DNA of 64,000 nt from assembly GCA_030151365.1 (NCBI GenBank), contig JASLDW010000006.1:124001-188000 (forward strand), read 5' to 3'. This DNA comes from Lysobacter sp. GTDB taxonomy: Bacteria; Pseudomonadota; Gammaproteobacteria; Xanthomonadales; Xanthomonadaceae. The translations under genes and the position numbers were made by a program. This document shows positions 15,818-23,772 of this stretch, in pieces. The notes beneath the pieces are model-generated. The model had not been told where the DNA came from and ran no database searches. It saw only the letters and a program-made list of their open reading frames with translations. Positions within the stretch are counted from its first letter, which is position 1. Every line of letters begins with the position of its first letter.

Positions 15818-18604
15818 TCACCATGGCGCTTCGCTGGTATGCGGAAGGTCGATCGTCTTGTATTCCCGGGCGATCGCCACGCGATACGGATGCGTGGCCG
15901 GCACGATTCTGGCGAACGCCGCTTCCGCGCGCTGATAAGCAGCCATGTTCTCCGCGCGGCCGGCCGCCGCCAGCGCGCGCGCCAGTGCCAGCTGAACGGT
16001 GCCGGTGCGCCAGCTGTCGGGTTCCGGCAGGCGCGACAGGTTGGTCGCGGCGAGGCGCGCGAGTTTCAACGCGGCGCCGGTTTGACCGCAGGCGCGGTCG
16101 ATATTCGAGGCTTGCGTCCACTCATGGGTGAAATCCAGTCGCTCCGGGAAGGCGGCACGCAGGTGCAGTGCTTCGGCGACTCCATGCGTTGCCGCCTTGC
16201 ATTGGCCCAGTGCCGCCCGCGCCCGCGATGCTGCCATCAGGGCATTGATATGGGAAAGAGCGTCGTTGTCTGCGAGCGGCTTCCACGGAATCGACAGCGC
16301 GGCTTCGGCGTATTCGAGTGATTTCGCTTCATCTCCCTCGTTCCAGGCCTGCTCGGCCTGGAGGATCGACACGTCGGCACCCAGCGGAACGCGATCGTCG
16401 CCCATCGTCACTGCGAGATCGGACTCCACGCGCGCCAATTCGGTCTTGGCCTCGGCGTCCCGGCGTTGCCGTTGCAGCAGCCGGATCAACGTCATGCGCG
16501 CTTTCACCTTGCGTTCGCCCAGTACATCGACGTGGCGATCCTCGTATTTCTTCAGCAGATCACGCGATTCGGTTTCGGCGCGCGGCCAGTGTCCGTCCAT
16601 GTATGCGTCGTTGCCGACGATCATCGAAAGCGTGCTGGTGGCCAGCTGGCCACTGGCGCCGAAATGGTTGGACGTCAGTACCAATTGTTGCTGCAGCATC
16701 TTGTCGGCTTCGCGATGGCGGCCGATCGCGATCAGGGCGCGGGCCTCGGCCATCGCCATCTGCACCGTTCGCGGGTTCTGCTCGCCGTAGCGCGCCAGCG
16801 TCAGCGCATGGATGTTGCGGGCGACGGTGCTCTGTTCGATCGACATGCCACGCCAGTCGAGCGAATACAGGTAGTTGATGACCGAGGTGCGAACGCTCTC
16901 GAACGTCGATTCGTCGGCCTTGTCGAGCCATTTGCCTGCGAATGCATAGGCATCGCGATATCGCGGGATCTTGTCCGGATCGCCTTCGTCCAGCAGGTCG
17001 GCCTCCAGCGCCTTGATGCGGAACGCGAACACCGGCTGCTGCGCGGCGATGGCCATCGCCCGCGGGCGCACCTTCTGGAGCATTTCGCGCGCGCCGTCCT
17101 TCTGGCCGGTCACGATATAGATGTGGATGAGATCGAGCAGCAACGAGATGCGTGCCTCGTCGCCGCGCCCGGATCTGGTGTCGATGCTGCGTATTGCGCC
17201 ATCGGCCATTTCGCGCACCGTGGTCTTGCGGCCGCCGTCCACCGCCATCGCGTGCATCAGCATGCGTTCGAAGGTTTCCTGGATCGCCGCGGACTGGCGC
17301 GCGTTGTGTTCCGCCAGTGCTTGCTGCTGCAGGGCGACGGTTTCGCTGCGGTGCGCGCGTCGCGCCTCCAGCAAGGCGATTCCGAGCCCGACCATCAAGG
17401 CGGCGATCACCGCCGTGCCCGAAGCGAACAGCAGACGGTTGCGGAGGATCATCCGCACCAGGCGTTCGCGGCGTCCGGGCAGGCGCGCCTGCACGCGATA
17501 GCCGTCGAGCCAGGCGCGCAAGTCGCTGCGGAAGGCATCGACGGACGGATAGCGCGCGCTGGGCACGCGCGCGATCGCGCGCAGCAGGATCGCCTCGAGG
17601 TCGCCGGAAATCTGGTGCGAAAGATTCTTCTGCGTGCCTCCGCGATCGGCGGCGCCGTTGCCGTCGAGCGCGCGCGACGGCGGGATCGCGGGGCGATCGA
17701 GCAGGGCGATCTTGCGATGCCAGGGCGTGTCGGCCTCCATCCCGAACGGATGGCGGCCGCAGACCAGCAGGTAGAGCATCACGCCGAGCTGGTAGACGTC
17801 GGACGCGGTGGTCACCGGTTCGGCGCGCAACTGTTCGGGAGAAGCGAAATCGGGGGTGAAGGCGCGATGTTGCGTCTGTGTCGCGTCGGCATCTTCCTCG
17901 AGCAATTGCGCGATGCCGAAGTCGAGCAGGTGGGCCTGGCCATCGCCGTCGACCAGCACGTTGGAGGGCTTGAGGTCGCGATGGACGATCAGGTTGCGAT
18001 GCGCTTCGCTCACCGCATCCAGCACCTGCAGGAACAGTTGCACGCGATCGCGCAGGTTGAGCCTGCGTGCGTCGCACCAGCGGTCGATGCGTTCGCCCTC
18101 GACCAGCTCCATGGCGAAATAGGGTGTTTCGCCGGCGACGCCGCCGTCGATCAGGCGCGCGATGTTGGGATGGCGCAACGTGGCGAGGATCTGGCGCTCG
18201 CGCAGGAAGCGCTGTTGTGCATCGCTGCTGTCCAGTCCCATGCGGATGCGCTTGAGGGCTGCATTCTGCTGGTAGGCGCCATCGGCGCGCTCGACGCGAT
18301 AGACCGCGCCCATGCCGCCGCGACCGAGCACGCCGGTGACCTGCCACGGCCCGAAGCGCAGCGCGGAAATGTCTTCGTCGTCGTCCACGGGCGGCGGAGT
18401 CGTGCCGTCCAGCCACGCCGAAGGTTCGGTCGGCAGGCTGTCGGCGGTGCGATCGGCAAGCAGCATCGCTTCGATCGTCCTGCGCAATTCGGCATCGTCG
18501 GCGCAGGCTTCGTCCAGTTGGCGCTTGCGTTCGTCGGCAGGCAGGTCGGCCACGGCCTCGAACAGCGCCAGCGCGCGTTGCAGGCGGCTGGCGTTCGTGG
18601 TCAT
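15818..18604 (-). CDS. Membrane Ser/Thr kinase with TPR-like domain (pair 3)
   Basis: 928 residues. The kinase domain has GRGGMGAVYRVER (94-106), Lys118, HRDLKPSN (208-215), DFGIAQ (228-233) and SPEQ (255-258). A transmembrane helix lies at about 391-412. The C-terminal 510 residues are helical and TPR-like, with repeated A-A-L/L-A-R-Y patterns, predicted to be periplasmic. The kinase start overlaps the sigma stop by 4 bases (ATGA). Kinase core residues are intact. Role inferred as for the other pairs: a membrane sensor that activates its coupled sigma factor. Confidence 0.92.
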   Translation of the reverse strand: MTTNASRLQRALALFEAVADLPADERKRQLDEACADDAELRRTIEAMLLADRTADSLPTEPSAWLDGTTPPPVDDDEDISALRFGPWQVTGVLGRGGMGAVYRVERADGAYQQNAALKRIRMGLDSSDAQQRFLRERQILATLRHPNIARLIDGGVAGETPYFAMELVEGERIDRWCDARRLNLRDRVQLFLQVLDAVSEAHRNLIVHRDLKPSNVLVDGDGQAHLLDFGIAQLLEEDADATQTQHRAFTPDFASPEQLRAEPVTTASDVYQLGVMLYLLVCGRHPFGMEADTPWHRKIALLDRPAIPPSRALDGNGAADRGGTQKNLSHQISGDLEAILLRAIARVPSARYPSVDAFRSDLRAWLDGYRVQARLPGRRERLVRMILRNRLLFASGTAVIAALMVGLGIALLEARRAHRSETVALQQQALAEHNARQSAAIQETFERMLMHAMAVDGGRKTTVREMADGAIRSIDTRSGRGDEARISLLLDLIHIYIVTGQKDGAREMLQKVRPRAMAIAAQQPVFAFRIKALEADLLDEGDPDKIPRYRDAYAFAGKWLDKADESTFESVRTSVINYLYSLDWRGMSIEQSTVARNIHALTLARYGEQNPRTVQMAMAEARALIAIGRHREADKMLQQQLVLTSNHFGASGQLATSTLSMIVGNDAYMDGHWPRAETESRDLLKKYEDRHVDVLGERKVKARMTLIRLLQRQRRDAEAKTELARVESDLAVTMGDDRVPLGADVSILQAEQAWNEGDEAKSLEYAEAALSIPWKPLADNDALSHINALMAASRARAALGQCKAATHGVAEALHLRAAFPERLDFTHEWTQASNIDRACGQTGAALKLARLAATNLSRLPEPDSWRTGTVQLALARALAAAGRAENMAAYQRAEAAFARIVPATHPYRVAIAREYKTIDLPHTSEAPW

Positions 18605-19152
18605 TCGCCGGCCAGTTGCGCGATCAGGAAGGCGCGGGCCTTGCGCCAGTCGCGTTGCACGGTACGGGTGGTGATCGTCAGCAGTTCGGCGATCTCCTCC
18701 TCGGTGTAGCCGCCGAAACAGCGCAGCTCCACCACCGAGGCGGCGCGCGGGTCGGCTTCGGCAAGGGTGGCCAGCATTTCGTCCACTTCCAGCACGCCGA
18801 ACGCCGGGTCGGGGCTGCCGATCTGGGTGACCAGGGTGACCTGTTCGCCATTGCGCTTGCCTGCGTGCAGCCGGCGCACTTCGTCCACCAGGACGTGGCG
18901 CATCGCCCGCGCCGACAGCGCCAGCAGCTGGCGGCGATCTTCGGGCTTGAGCGCGCCCTCGCTCGACAGCTTGAGGAAGGTCTCGTTGACCAGGGCGGTG
19001 GTGTCGAAGGCGCGGGAAGAACGGCGCAGCTGCAGGCGGGCCGCCCGCTTCAGGTCCTCATAGGCTGCCGCATAGACGTCCGGCCATCCCGAGCCTCCCC
19101 CTGCGAGCGGACCGTCCCGGAAGCCATCGGCTGGGGTCTCGGACCGCGTCAT
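18601..19152 (-). CDS. ECF-type RNA polymerase sigma factor (pair 3)
   Basis: 183 residues. Region 2 reads DLKRAARLQLRR and FDTTALVNETFLKL, with Thr51 and Thr52 in the segment that is DAED-like in ordinary ECF factors. Region 4 has a helix-turn-helix, YTEEEIAELLTITTRTVQRDWRKARAF. The sequence is clearly closer to sigma 1 than to sigma 2. It is divergent from a leader-like region (19191-19376) and translationally coupled to kinase 3 downstream. Confidence 0.9.
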   Translation of the reverse strand: MTRSETPADGFRDGPLAGGGSGWPDVYAAAYEDLKRAARLQLRRSSRAFDTTALVNETFLKLSSEGALKPEDRRQLLALSARAMRHVLVDEVRRLHAGKRNGEQVTLVTQIGSPDPAFGVLEVDEMLATLAEADPRAASVVELRCFGGYTEEEIAELLTITTRTVQRDWRKARAFLIAQLAGE

Positions 19153-19190
19153 CCCATTGATTCTGCGTCCATCGGGACCGTCCGGGCAAG

Positions 19191-19313
19191 CCGGTGTCGG
19201 GTTTTGCGACCGGAATCCGTTATGTATCCATGAGCGGGGAGTTGTCCATGAGGGCGACGGCCGGACTCGGGAGGGGCTGCAGGATGCAGCTTTGTCCGCC
19301 GAAGCTCCGCTGA
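19191..19313 (+). promoter_or_regulatory. Leader-like hairpin and possible tiny reading frame
   Basis: A hairpin at 19191-19213 (CCGGTGTCG, GGTTTTG, CGACCGG) resembles the GGTTTTC-loop hairpins of the autotransporter leaders. It is followed by GGGGAG and TCCATG. A reading frame of 21 codons (19248-19313; or 27 codons from 19230) ends before a terminator at 19341. It may be a degenerate autotransporter leader, a leader peptide or an sRNA gene. Coding capacity is unproven. Confidence 0.3.
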
Positions 19314-19340
19314 GGGAGCAGAAAGACAGGGAGTGTCGAG

Positions 19341-19376
19341 AAGCGGGCGCGAGCGATCGCGCCCGCTTCCTTCTTG
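19341..19376 (+). terminator. Strong hairpin terminator upstream of the acyltransferase
   Basis: AAGCGGGCGCGA, tetraloop GCGA, TCGCGCCCGCTT, then CCTTCTT. A perfect 12-bp stem with no protein gene directly before it on this strand, which suggests that a short transcript ends here. Confidence 0.75.
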
Positions 19377-19390
19377 AACCCGGTAACCTA

Positions 19391-20167
19391 ATGCGGATGA
19401 ATTCCCCGCTCCGCCGCGCCCTGCGCTACATCTGGCGCATCCCCCTGCTGGTCTGGCACGCGCTCGTCGATCTGCCGATCGCGATCCTGCTGATGGCCGA
19501 ACCATGGGGGGCGAGGACCATCCGCGGCGTCCGCATCGACCATCGCGCGGTGCGCTGGTGGTCGCGCTGGCTGATGCGCATCTACGGGCTGGACGTGCGG
19601 GCCAGCGGCGCCCAATTGCCGGATCCGGTGCTGTTCGTCGCCAACCATGTCGGCTGGACCGACATCGTGGTCCTGCACAGCACGCGGATGATGGGCTTCG
19701 TCGCCAAGCGCGAGATCGCCGGCTGGCCGGTGGTGGGCTGGATGGCGAAGAAGGGCCAGACCATCTTCCACCAGCGTGGCAGCCAGGAATCGCTGGGCGA
19801 CGTGCTGCAGCAGATGGTGGAACGCCTGCGCGAGGGCCATTCGGTCGGCGCATTCCCGGAAGGCGGAACCCGCGATGGCCGCGAACTCGGGCCGTTCCAT
19901 GCGCGCCTGTTCTACGCATCGGTTGAAGCCAATGTCGCCGTGCAGCCCGTGGCCCTGCGCTACGGCACCCGCGGCGATGCCCAGACCATCGTGGCATTCG
20001 CCAAGCGCGAGAGTTTCGCGCAGAACTTCTGGCGCCTGCTCGGCGAACCGGCACGCACGGTCGACGTGATCTATCTGACGCCGATCCTGCCCGGCGAAGC
20101 CGAAGGCCGTCGGCGCATCGCCGAACTCGCGCGCGAACGCATCGACGGCGCGCTGCACGGATCGTGA
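19391..20167 (+). CDS. 1-acylglycerol-3-phosphate acyltransferase family protein
   Basis: 258 residues from ATG 19391 (ATG 19397 is the close alternative). The acyltransferase signature NHVGWTD (85-91, His86 and Asp91) is followed by FPEGGTRD and downstream LTPILPG. An N-terminal hydrophobic segment (residues 17-36) suggests membrane association. The family transfers acyl groups to lysophosphatidic acid in phospholipid synthesis, or to related lysolipids. Its stop overlaps the next gene's GTG start by 4 bases, so the three genes 19391-21809 form an operon. Confidence 0.9.
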   Translation: MRMNSPLRRALRYIWRIPLLVWHALVDLPIAILLMAEPWGARTIRGVRIDHRAVRWWSRWLMRIYGLDVRASGAQLPDPVLFVANHVGWTDIVVLHSTRMMGFVAKREIAGWPVVGWMAKKGQTIFHQRGSQESLGDVLQQMVERLREGHSVGAFPEGGTRDGRELGPFHARLFYASVEANVAVQPVALRYGTRGDAQTIVAFAKRESFAQNFWRLLGEPARTVDVIYLTPILPGEAEGRRRIAELARERIDGALHGS

Positions 20168-21210
20168 GTCGGGACGCCAGCCCTGTTCCCAGCGCGTTCC
20201 GGCCCGCGCGCGGGCTGCGCAACCGTCATCTCCAGACCTTCCTCGGCAGCGGATTCCGTCGCAGCCGACTCGCCCGAAGTGAACTCGCGCGTTGCGATGC
20301 CACGCACGAGGAGGTGACGCTCGCAGCCGCCGGCGACGCGCGCCTGCTGGGCATCTACAGCCGGCCGCGCGTGCAGCGCTCGGATACCTTGGTACTGTTG
20401 CTGCACGGCTGGGAAGGCAGCATCGAATCCAACTACATGCGCCTGAGCGCAGCCTTGCTGCTGGATGCAGGATTCCCGGTGCTGCGCCTGAATTTCCGCG
20501 ATCACGGCGGCACCCATCATCTCAACGAAGAGATGTTCCATTCCGGTCGCATCGAGGATGTCCTCGATTCCGCGAAGGATGCGCTGCATCGCTGGCATCC
20601 CGCGCGCCTGGTCGTTGCCGGATTTTCGCTGGGCGGCAATTTCGCCTTGCGCACCGCGATCCACGCGCGATCGGCCGGATTGCCGGTGGTGCAGGCACTG
20701 GCGGTATGTCCGCCGCTGGATCCCGCGCGCACCATGGATGCGATGGAGGCGGGTTGGTGGCCCTACATCCGCCACTTCGAACACGAATGGCGGCGATCGC
20801 TGCGGCGCAAGCGCGAATTGTTCCCGCAGCGCCATGGTTTTGCCGACGCGGTGCTGAAGTTGCCGATGCGCGCGTTGACCGCGTGGATGGTCGAAGCGCA
20901 TACCGACTACGGATCGCTCGATGCCTATTTCAGCGCCTATCACGTCGATGTCGCGGCATTGGCTGCGAGCGGCATTCCGGTCGATGTGCTGATGGCCGCG
21001 GATGATCCGGTGGTGCCGCTGGCCGATTTCGATGCGCTGGCGCGGCAGGACAACGTGCGCCTGGAATTGTCGGAAAACGGCGGCCACTGCGGTTTCATCG
21101 CGGACTGGGCGATGCACGGCTACGGCGAACGCTGGATCGCCGAACGCGTCATCGCCAACGAACGCGGCTTGGGGCAGACTGCCCAACACGACGAAGGAGG
21201 CTCGGCATGA
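20164..21210 (+). CDS. Alpha/beta hydrolase, YheT family
   Basis: 348 residues with a GTG start inside the previous stop. The N-terminal pattern GLRNRHLQTFLGS is typical of YheT. The oxyanion region HGWEGSIESNYM, the nucleophile elbow GFSLGGN, the acid region MAADDPVVP and a late His (ENGGHCGF) complete the catalytic set. The natural substrate of this esterase-like family is not established. Coupling to plsC-like and PEBP genes suggests a lipid- or envelope-related role, which is inference only. Confidence 0.9.
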   Translation: MSRDASPVPSAFRPARGLRNRHLQTFLGSGFRRSRLARSELARCDATHEEVTLAAAGDARLLGIYSRPRVQRSDTLVLLLHGWEGSIESNYMRLSAALLLDAGFPVLRLNFRDHGGTHHLNEEMFHSGRIEDVLDSAKDALHRWHPARLVVAGFSLGGNFALRTAIHARSAGLPVVQALAVCPPLDPARTMDAMEAGWWPYIRHFEHEWRRSLRRKRELFPQRHGFADAVLKLPMRALTAWMVEAHTDYGSLDAYFSAYHVDVAALAASGIPVDVLMAADDPVVPLADFDALARQDNVRLELSENGGHCGFIADWAMHGYGERWIAERVIANERGLGQTAQHDEGGSA

Positions 21211-21809
21211 AAATCACCAGTGACAGCTTCGAACACCGCGGCGAAATCCGGCCCGAGTTCGCGATGGGCGCGCCCGACGGATTCGGCGGCAACCGCAACC
21301 CGCACCTGGCGTGGAGCGACGCGCCTGCAGGCACCCGGTCTTTCGCGTTGCTGTGCATCGATACCGACGCGCCGACCGATGCTTCGCTGGCCGGCAAGGA
21401 GGGCGTGGAGATTCCGGTCGAGCATCCGCGTGGCGATTTCGTCCATTGGACGGTGGTCGACATTCCCGCCGACGTGCATGAAATCGCGGCCGGCAGCGCC
21501 AGTGACGGCGTGACCAAGGGTGGCAAGCCGGCGCGCGATGGCACGGGCATGCGCGAGGGCCTGAATGACTACACCGGCTGGTTCGCCGGTGATGCCGGCG
21601 GCATGCGCGGGCAATACCACGGCTACGACGGCCCCTATCCGCCGCCGAACGACCTGCGCACGCACCGTTATTTCTTCCGGCTGTACGCGCTGAACGTGGA
21701 GAAGCTCGACGTGCCTGCAGCGTTCACCGCGGCCGATGCGCAGCGCGCGATGCATGGCCACGTGCTGGACGAAGTGGCGATCTACGGGACCTACCGCCTG
21801 CACGCGTAA
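21207..21809 (+). CDS. YbhB/YbcL-type phosphatidylethanolamine-binding family protein
   Basis: 200 residues, starting inside the stop of the hydrolase gene (ATGA). PEBP family features are the N-terminal core with NRNPHLAWSDAPAGTRSFAL, CIDTDAP, the DFVHWTVVDIP segment and GPYPPPNDLRTHRYFFRLYAL near the C-terminus. Bacterial members bind small anionic ligands; the function is poorly known. It has no signal peptide, so it is probably cytoplasmic. Third gene of the 19391-21809 operon. Confidence 0.9.
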   Translation: MKITSDSFEHRGEIRPEFAMGAPDGFGGNRNPHLAWSDAPAGTRSFALLCIDTDAPTDASLAGKEGVEIPVEHPRGDFVHWTVVDIPADVHEIAAGSASDGVTKGGKPARDGTGMREGLNDYTGWFAGDAGGMRGQYHGYDGPYPPPNDLRTHRYFFRLYALNVEKLDVPAAFTAADAQRAMHGHVLDEVAIYGTYRLHA

Positions 21810-21837
21810 GTCCCGACCGGCGCCGCCGTCGCCGGGA

Positions 21838-22659
21838 TCAGCCCTTCGTCGGCGCCACGTTCTCCGACTCCACCACCATGTCGAGCACGTACACCGTGCG
21901 CGACGCGTCGGCCGGCACGTTGGTGCGTTCGAATTGCTTCAGCCGCAGCACGTTGCGCGTGCCGGGCTGGAAGGTGTAACCCTCGATCTCCTCGTACAGC
22001 GGATGCCACTGCCCGGTCGACGTCTTCACGCCGTTGTCGCCGTAGGCGATTTCGCGCACGCTCAGGCACTGGTGGTTCGGGATCAGCGGATGGCTGCAGG
22101 CGACGCGCTGCGGCGCGACTTCGAGGAAGACCTGCTTGCCCGGGCCGCCGTATTTCGCCTCGGCGGTTTCCTCGCCGGCGAAGGTCAGCACATCGCCATT
22201 GGCGAGCGTGACCTTCAACGAAGGCGTGGCGCCCGCGGCCAGCGCGATCCGCGACTTGCCGGTCAGGCGCGTGGTGACGGCGCCATCGAGCGCGGTGAGT
22301 CTGGGATCGGCGCAGGCCATCATCGTGCCCATCATCGGGCCGAAGGTCAGCGTGTCGCCTTCCAGCGTGTAACTGCCGCCGATGCCATTGCAGGCGTTTC
22401 GCACGGAGACATTGCCATCGTGGAAGTCCAGCGTCAGCGGCTTGTCGTGGCGTGCGAACAGTGCATCGATGCGCTTGCCGTCGCCGGCGCGCGCATCCTG
22501 CAGTTTCCAGTGATGGCGCGGCAATTGCGCGGCGTCGATGCCCTGCGGTGCCGCTTGCGTCGGCTGCTGCGACGCCGCCTTGTCGGAAGAGCCGGTGCCG
22601 GCGCAGGCGGCGAGCGCACAGGCAAGCAGGGCCGGGGTGATGCGGGACAGTTTCGTCAT
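21838..22659 (-). CDS. META and DUF4377 domain lipoprotein
   Basis: 273 residues from ATG 22659. The lipobox LAACA gives a lipid-modified Cys19. Residues 50-165 form an HslJ-like META domain (LDFHDGNVSVRNACNGIGGSY, FGPMMGTMMAC). The C-terminal 95 residues form a DUF4377 domain (WHPLYEEIEGYTFQPGT, NVLRLKQFERTNVPADAS). Predicted to be a periplasm-facing lipoprotein, perhaps related to stress tolerance as META proteins are. It is downstream of uppP on the same strand with an 11-bp gap. Confidence 0.85.
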   Translation of the reverse strand: MTKLSRITPALLACALAACAGTGSSDKAASQQPTQAAPQGIDAAQLPRHHWKLQDARAGDGKRIDALFARHDKPLTLDFHDGNVSVRNACNGIGGSYTLEGDTLTFGPMMGTMMACADPRLTALDGAVTTRLTGKSRIALAAGATPSLKVTLANGDVLTFAGEETAEAKYGGPGKQVFLEVAPQRVACSHPLIPNHQCLSVREIAYGDNGVKTSTGQWHPLYEEIEGYTFQPGTRNVLRLKQFERTNVPADASRTVYVLDMVVESENVAPTKG

Positions 22660-22670
22660 GGTCGAATTCC

Positions 22671-23543
22671 TCAGGCAGTGGCAGGCAACAGCAGCAACAG
22701 CGCGACACCCAGCACGATGCGATAGACCGCGAAGGCGGTGAAGCGATGGCTGCGGATATAGCGCAGCAACCATTTCACCGCGATGAAGGCGGTGATCATC
22801 GAGACCACGAAGGCGATGCCGAGGGCCGACCAGTTCTCGTGCACGGCTTCGCCGTTCTTGAAGACTTTCAGCAGGTCGTAGCCGGTGGCGGCGAACATGG
22901 TCGGGATGCCGACCAGGAAGGCGAATTCGGTGGCGGCGGCGCGCGAGGTGGTGCCGGTCAGCAGGGCGATGAAGATGGTGGTGGCCGAACGCGAGGTGCC
23001 CGGGAACACGCCGGCGACGACCTGCGCGATGCCGACCAGCACGGCGGTCGTCCACGAGACTTCGGTGCGTTCGCCGATGGCGAGGGCGCGGCGCGCGGCC
23101 AGTTGTTCGGCGACGATCATCCAGATGGCGCCGAGAATGAAGGCCCAGGCGATGGGATGTATCTCTTTCGGCAGCTCCCATCCGAGCTTCTTCACCAGCA
23201 GGCCGCCGACCGCGGTGACGGCGAAGGCGCCGACCAGCTTCAGCACGTAGGCGCGGGCCTCGCCGACCTGGAGGAGGGTGCCGGTATCGGGATCGATCAT
23301 GTCGCGGCGGCCGAGGAAGGCCAGCGCCAGCGCCCACAGCTTGCGCCAGTAGATGAAGACCACGGCGAGGATGGCGCCGGCCTGGATCGCGATGTTGAAC
23401 AGCTCGCTGCGCTGGCCCAGCCAGTATTCGGCGACGAGCAGGTGCCCGGTGCTGGAGATCGGCAGGAATTCCGTGATGCCTTCGATGATGCCGAGGAGGA
23501 TGGCTTGCAGCGAATCGGGCAGGGCGGACAGCGTTGCGAGCAT
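22671..23543 (-). CDS. uppP: Undecaprenyl-diphosphatase
   Basis: 290 residues from ATG 23543; the open frame continues upstream without family similarity. Family motifs are EGITEFLPISSTGHLLVAE near the N-terminus and PGTSRSATTI in the second half, which together form the active site. About eight hydrophobic helices place it in the inner membrane. It dephosphorylates undecaprenyl diphosphate to recycle the lipid carrier for peptidoglycan and O-antigen synthesis and can confer bacitracin resistance. It is divergent from glnA across the NtrC-regulated region. Confidence 0.96.
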   Translation of the reverse strand: MLATLSALPDSLQAILLGIIEGITEFLPISSTGHLLVAEYWLGQRSELFNIAIQAGAILAVVFIYWRKLWALALAFLGRRDMIDPDTGTLLQVGEARAYVLKLVGAFAVTAVGGLLVKKLGWELPKEIHPIAWAFILGAIWMIVAEQLAARRALAIGERTEVSWTTAVLVGIAQVVAGVFPGTSRSATTIFIALLTGTTSRAAATEFAFLVGIPTMFAATGYDLLKVFKNGEAVHENWSALGIAFVVSMITAFIAVKWLLRYIRSHRFTAFAVYRIVLGVALLLLLPATA

Positions 23544-23620
23544 CGTCGGGACTCGTGGGGGGATGGCGGAGGATAGCCGGTCGAGGCTTTCGCCTTGCAT
23601 TCCGGAGGGCTTCAAGAGAA

Positions 23621-23636
23621 TGCACCAAAATGGTGA
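23621..23636. promoter_or_regulatory. NtrC binding site upstream of glnA
   Basis: TGCACCAAAATGGTGA matches the NtrC consensus (TGCACC-N5-GGTGCA) at 11 of 12 arm positions. It is about 95 bp upstream of the sigma-54 promoter, a typical enhancer distance. Confidence 0.85.
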
Positions 23637-23655
23637 CAACAAATCCCCAAACGAG

Positions 23656-23669
23656 TGCGATTGGGTGCA
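23656..23669. promoter_or_regulatory. Second, weaker NtrC-like site upstream of glnA
   Basis: TGCGATTGGGTGCA keeps a perfect right half (GGTGCA) and a partial left half. Two adjacent sites would allow cooperative NtrC binding. Confidence 0.55.
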
Positions 23670-23718
23670 AGCCAAACGGGACGAATTAATAAAATCAAAT
23701 GGTTACGAGTGCCTGGTC

Positions 23719-23734
23719 TTGGCACGTCTCTTGC
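23719..23734 (+). promoter_or_regulatory. Sigma-54 promoter of glnA
   Basis: TTGGCACGTCTCTTGC: the -24 GG and -12 GC elements match the consensus TGGCACG-N4-TTGC exactly. It lies about 40 bp before the glnA start and predicts NtrC-dependent expression under nitrogen limitation. Confidence 0.92.
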
Positions 23735-23772
23735 GATGAAGAGGCTATCCAATCTTCATCCCGGGAACTGCC

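Noticed and set aside
16466..18709. 747-codon open frame opposite kinase 3
   Set aside because: The sense strand has full kinase motifs; the antisense product has runs of Arg, His and Gln only.
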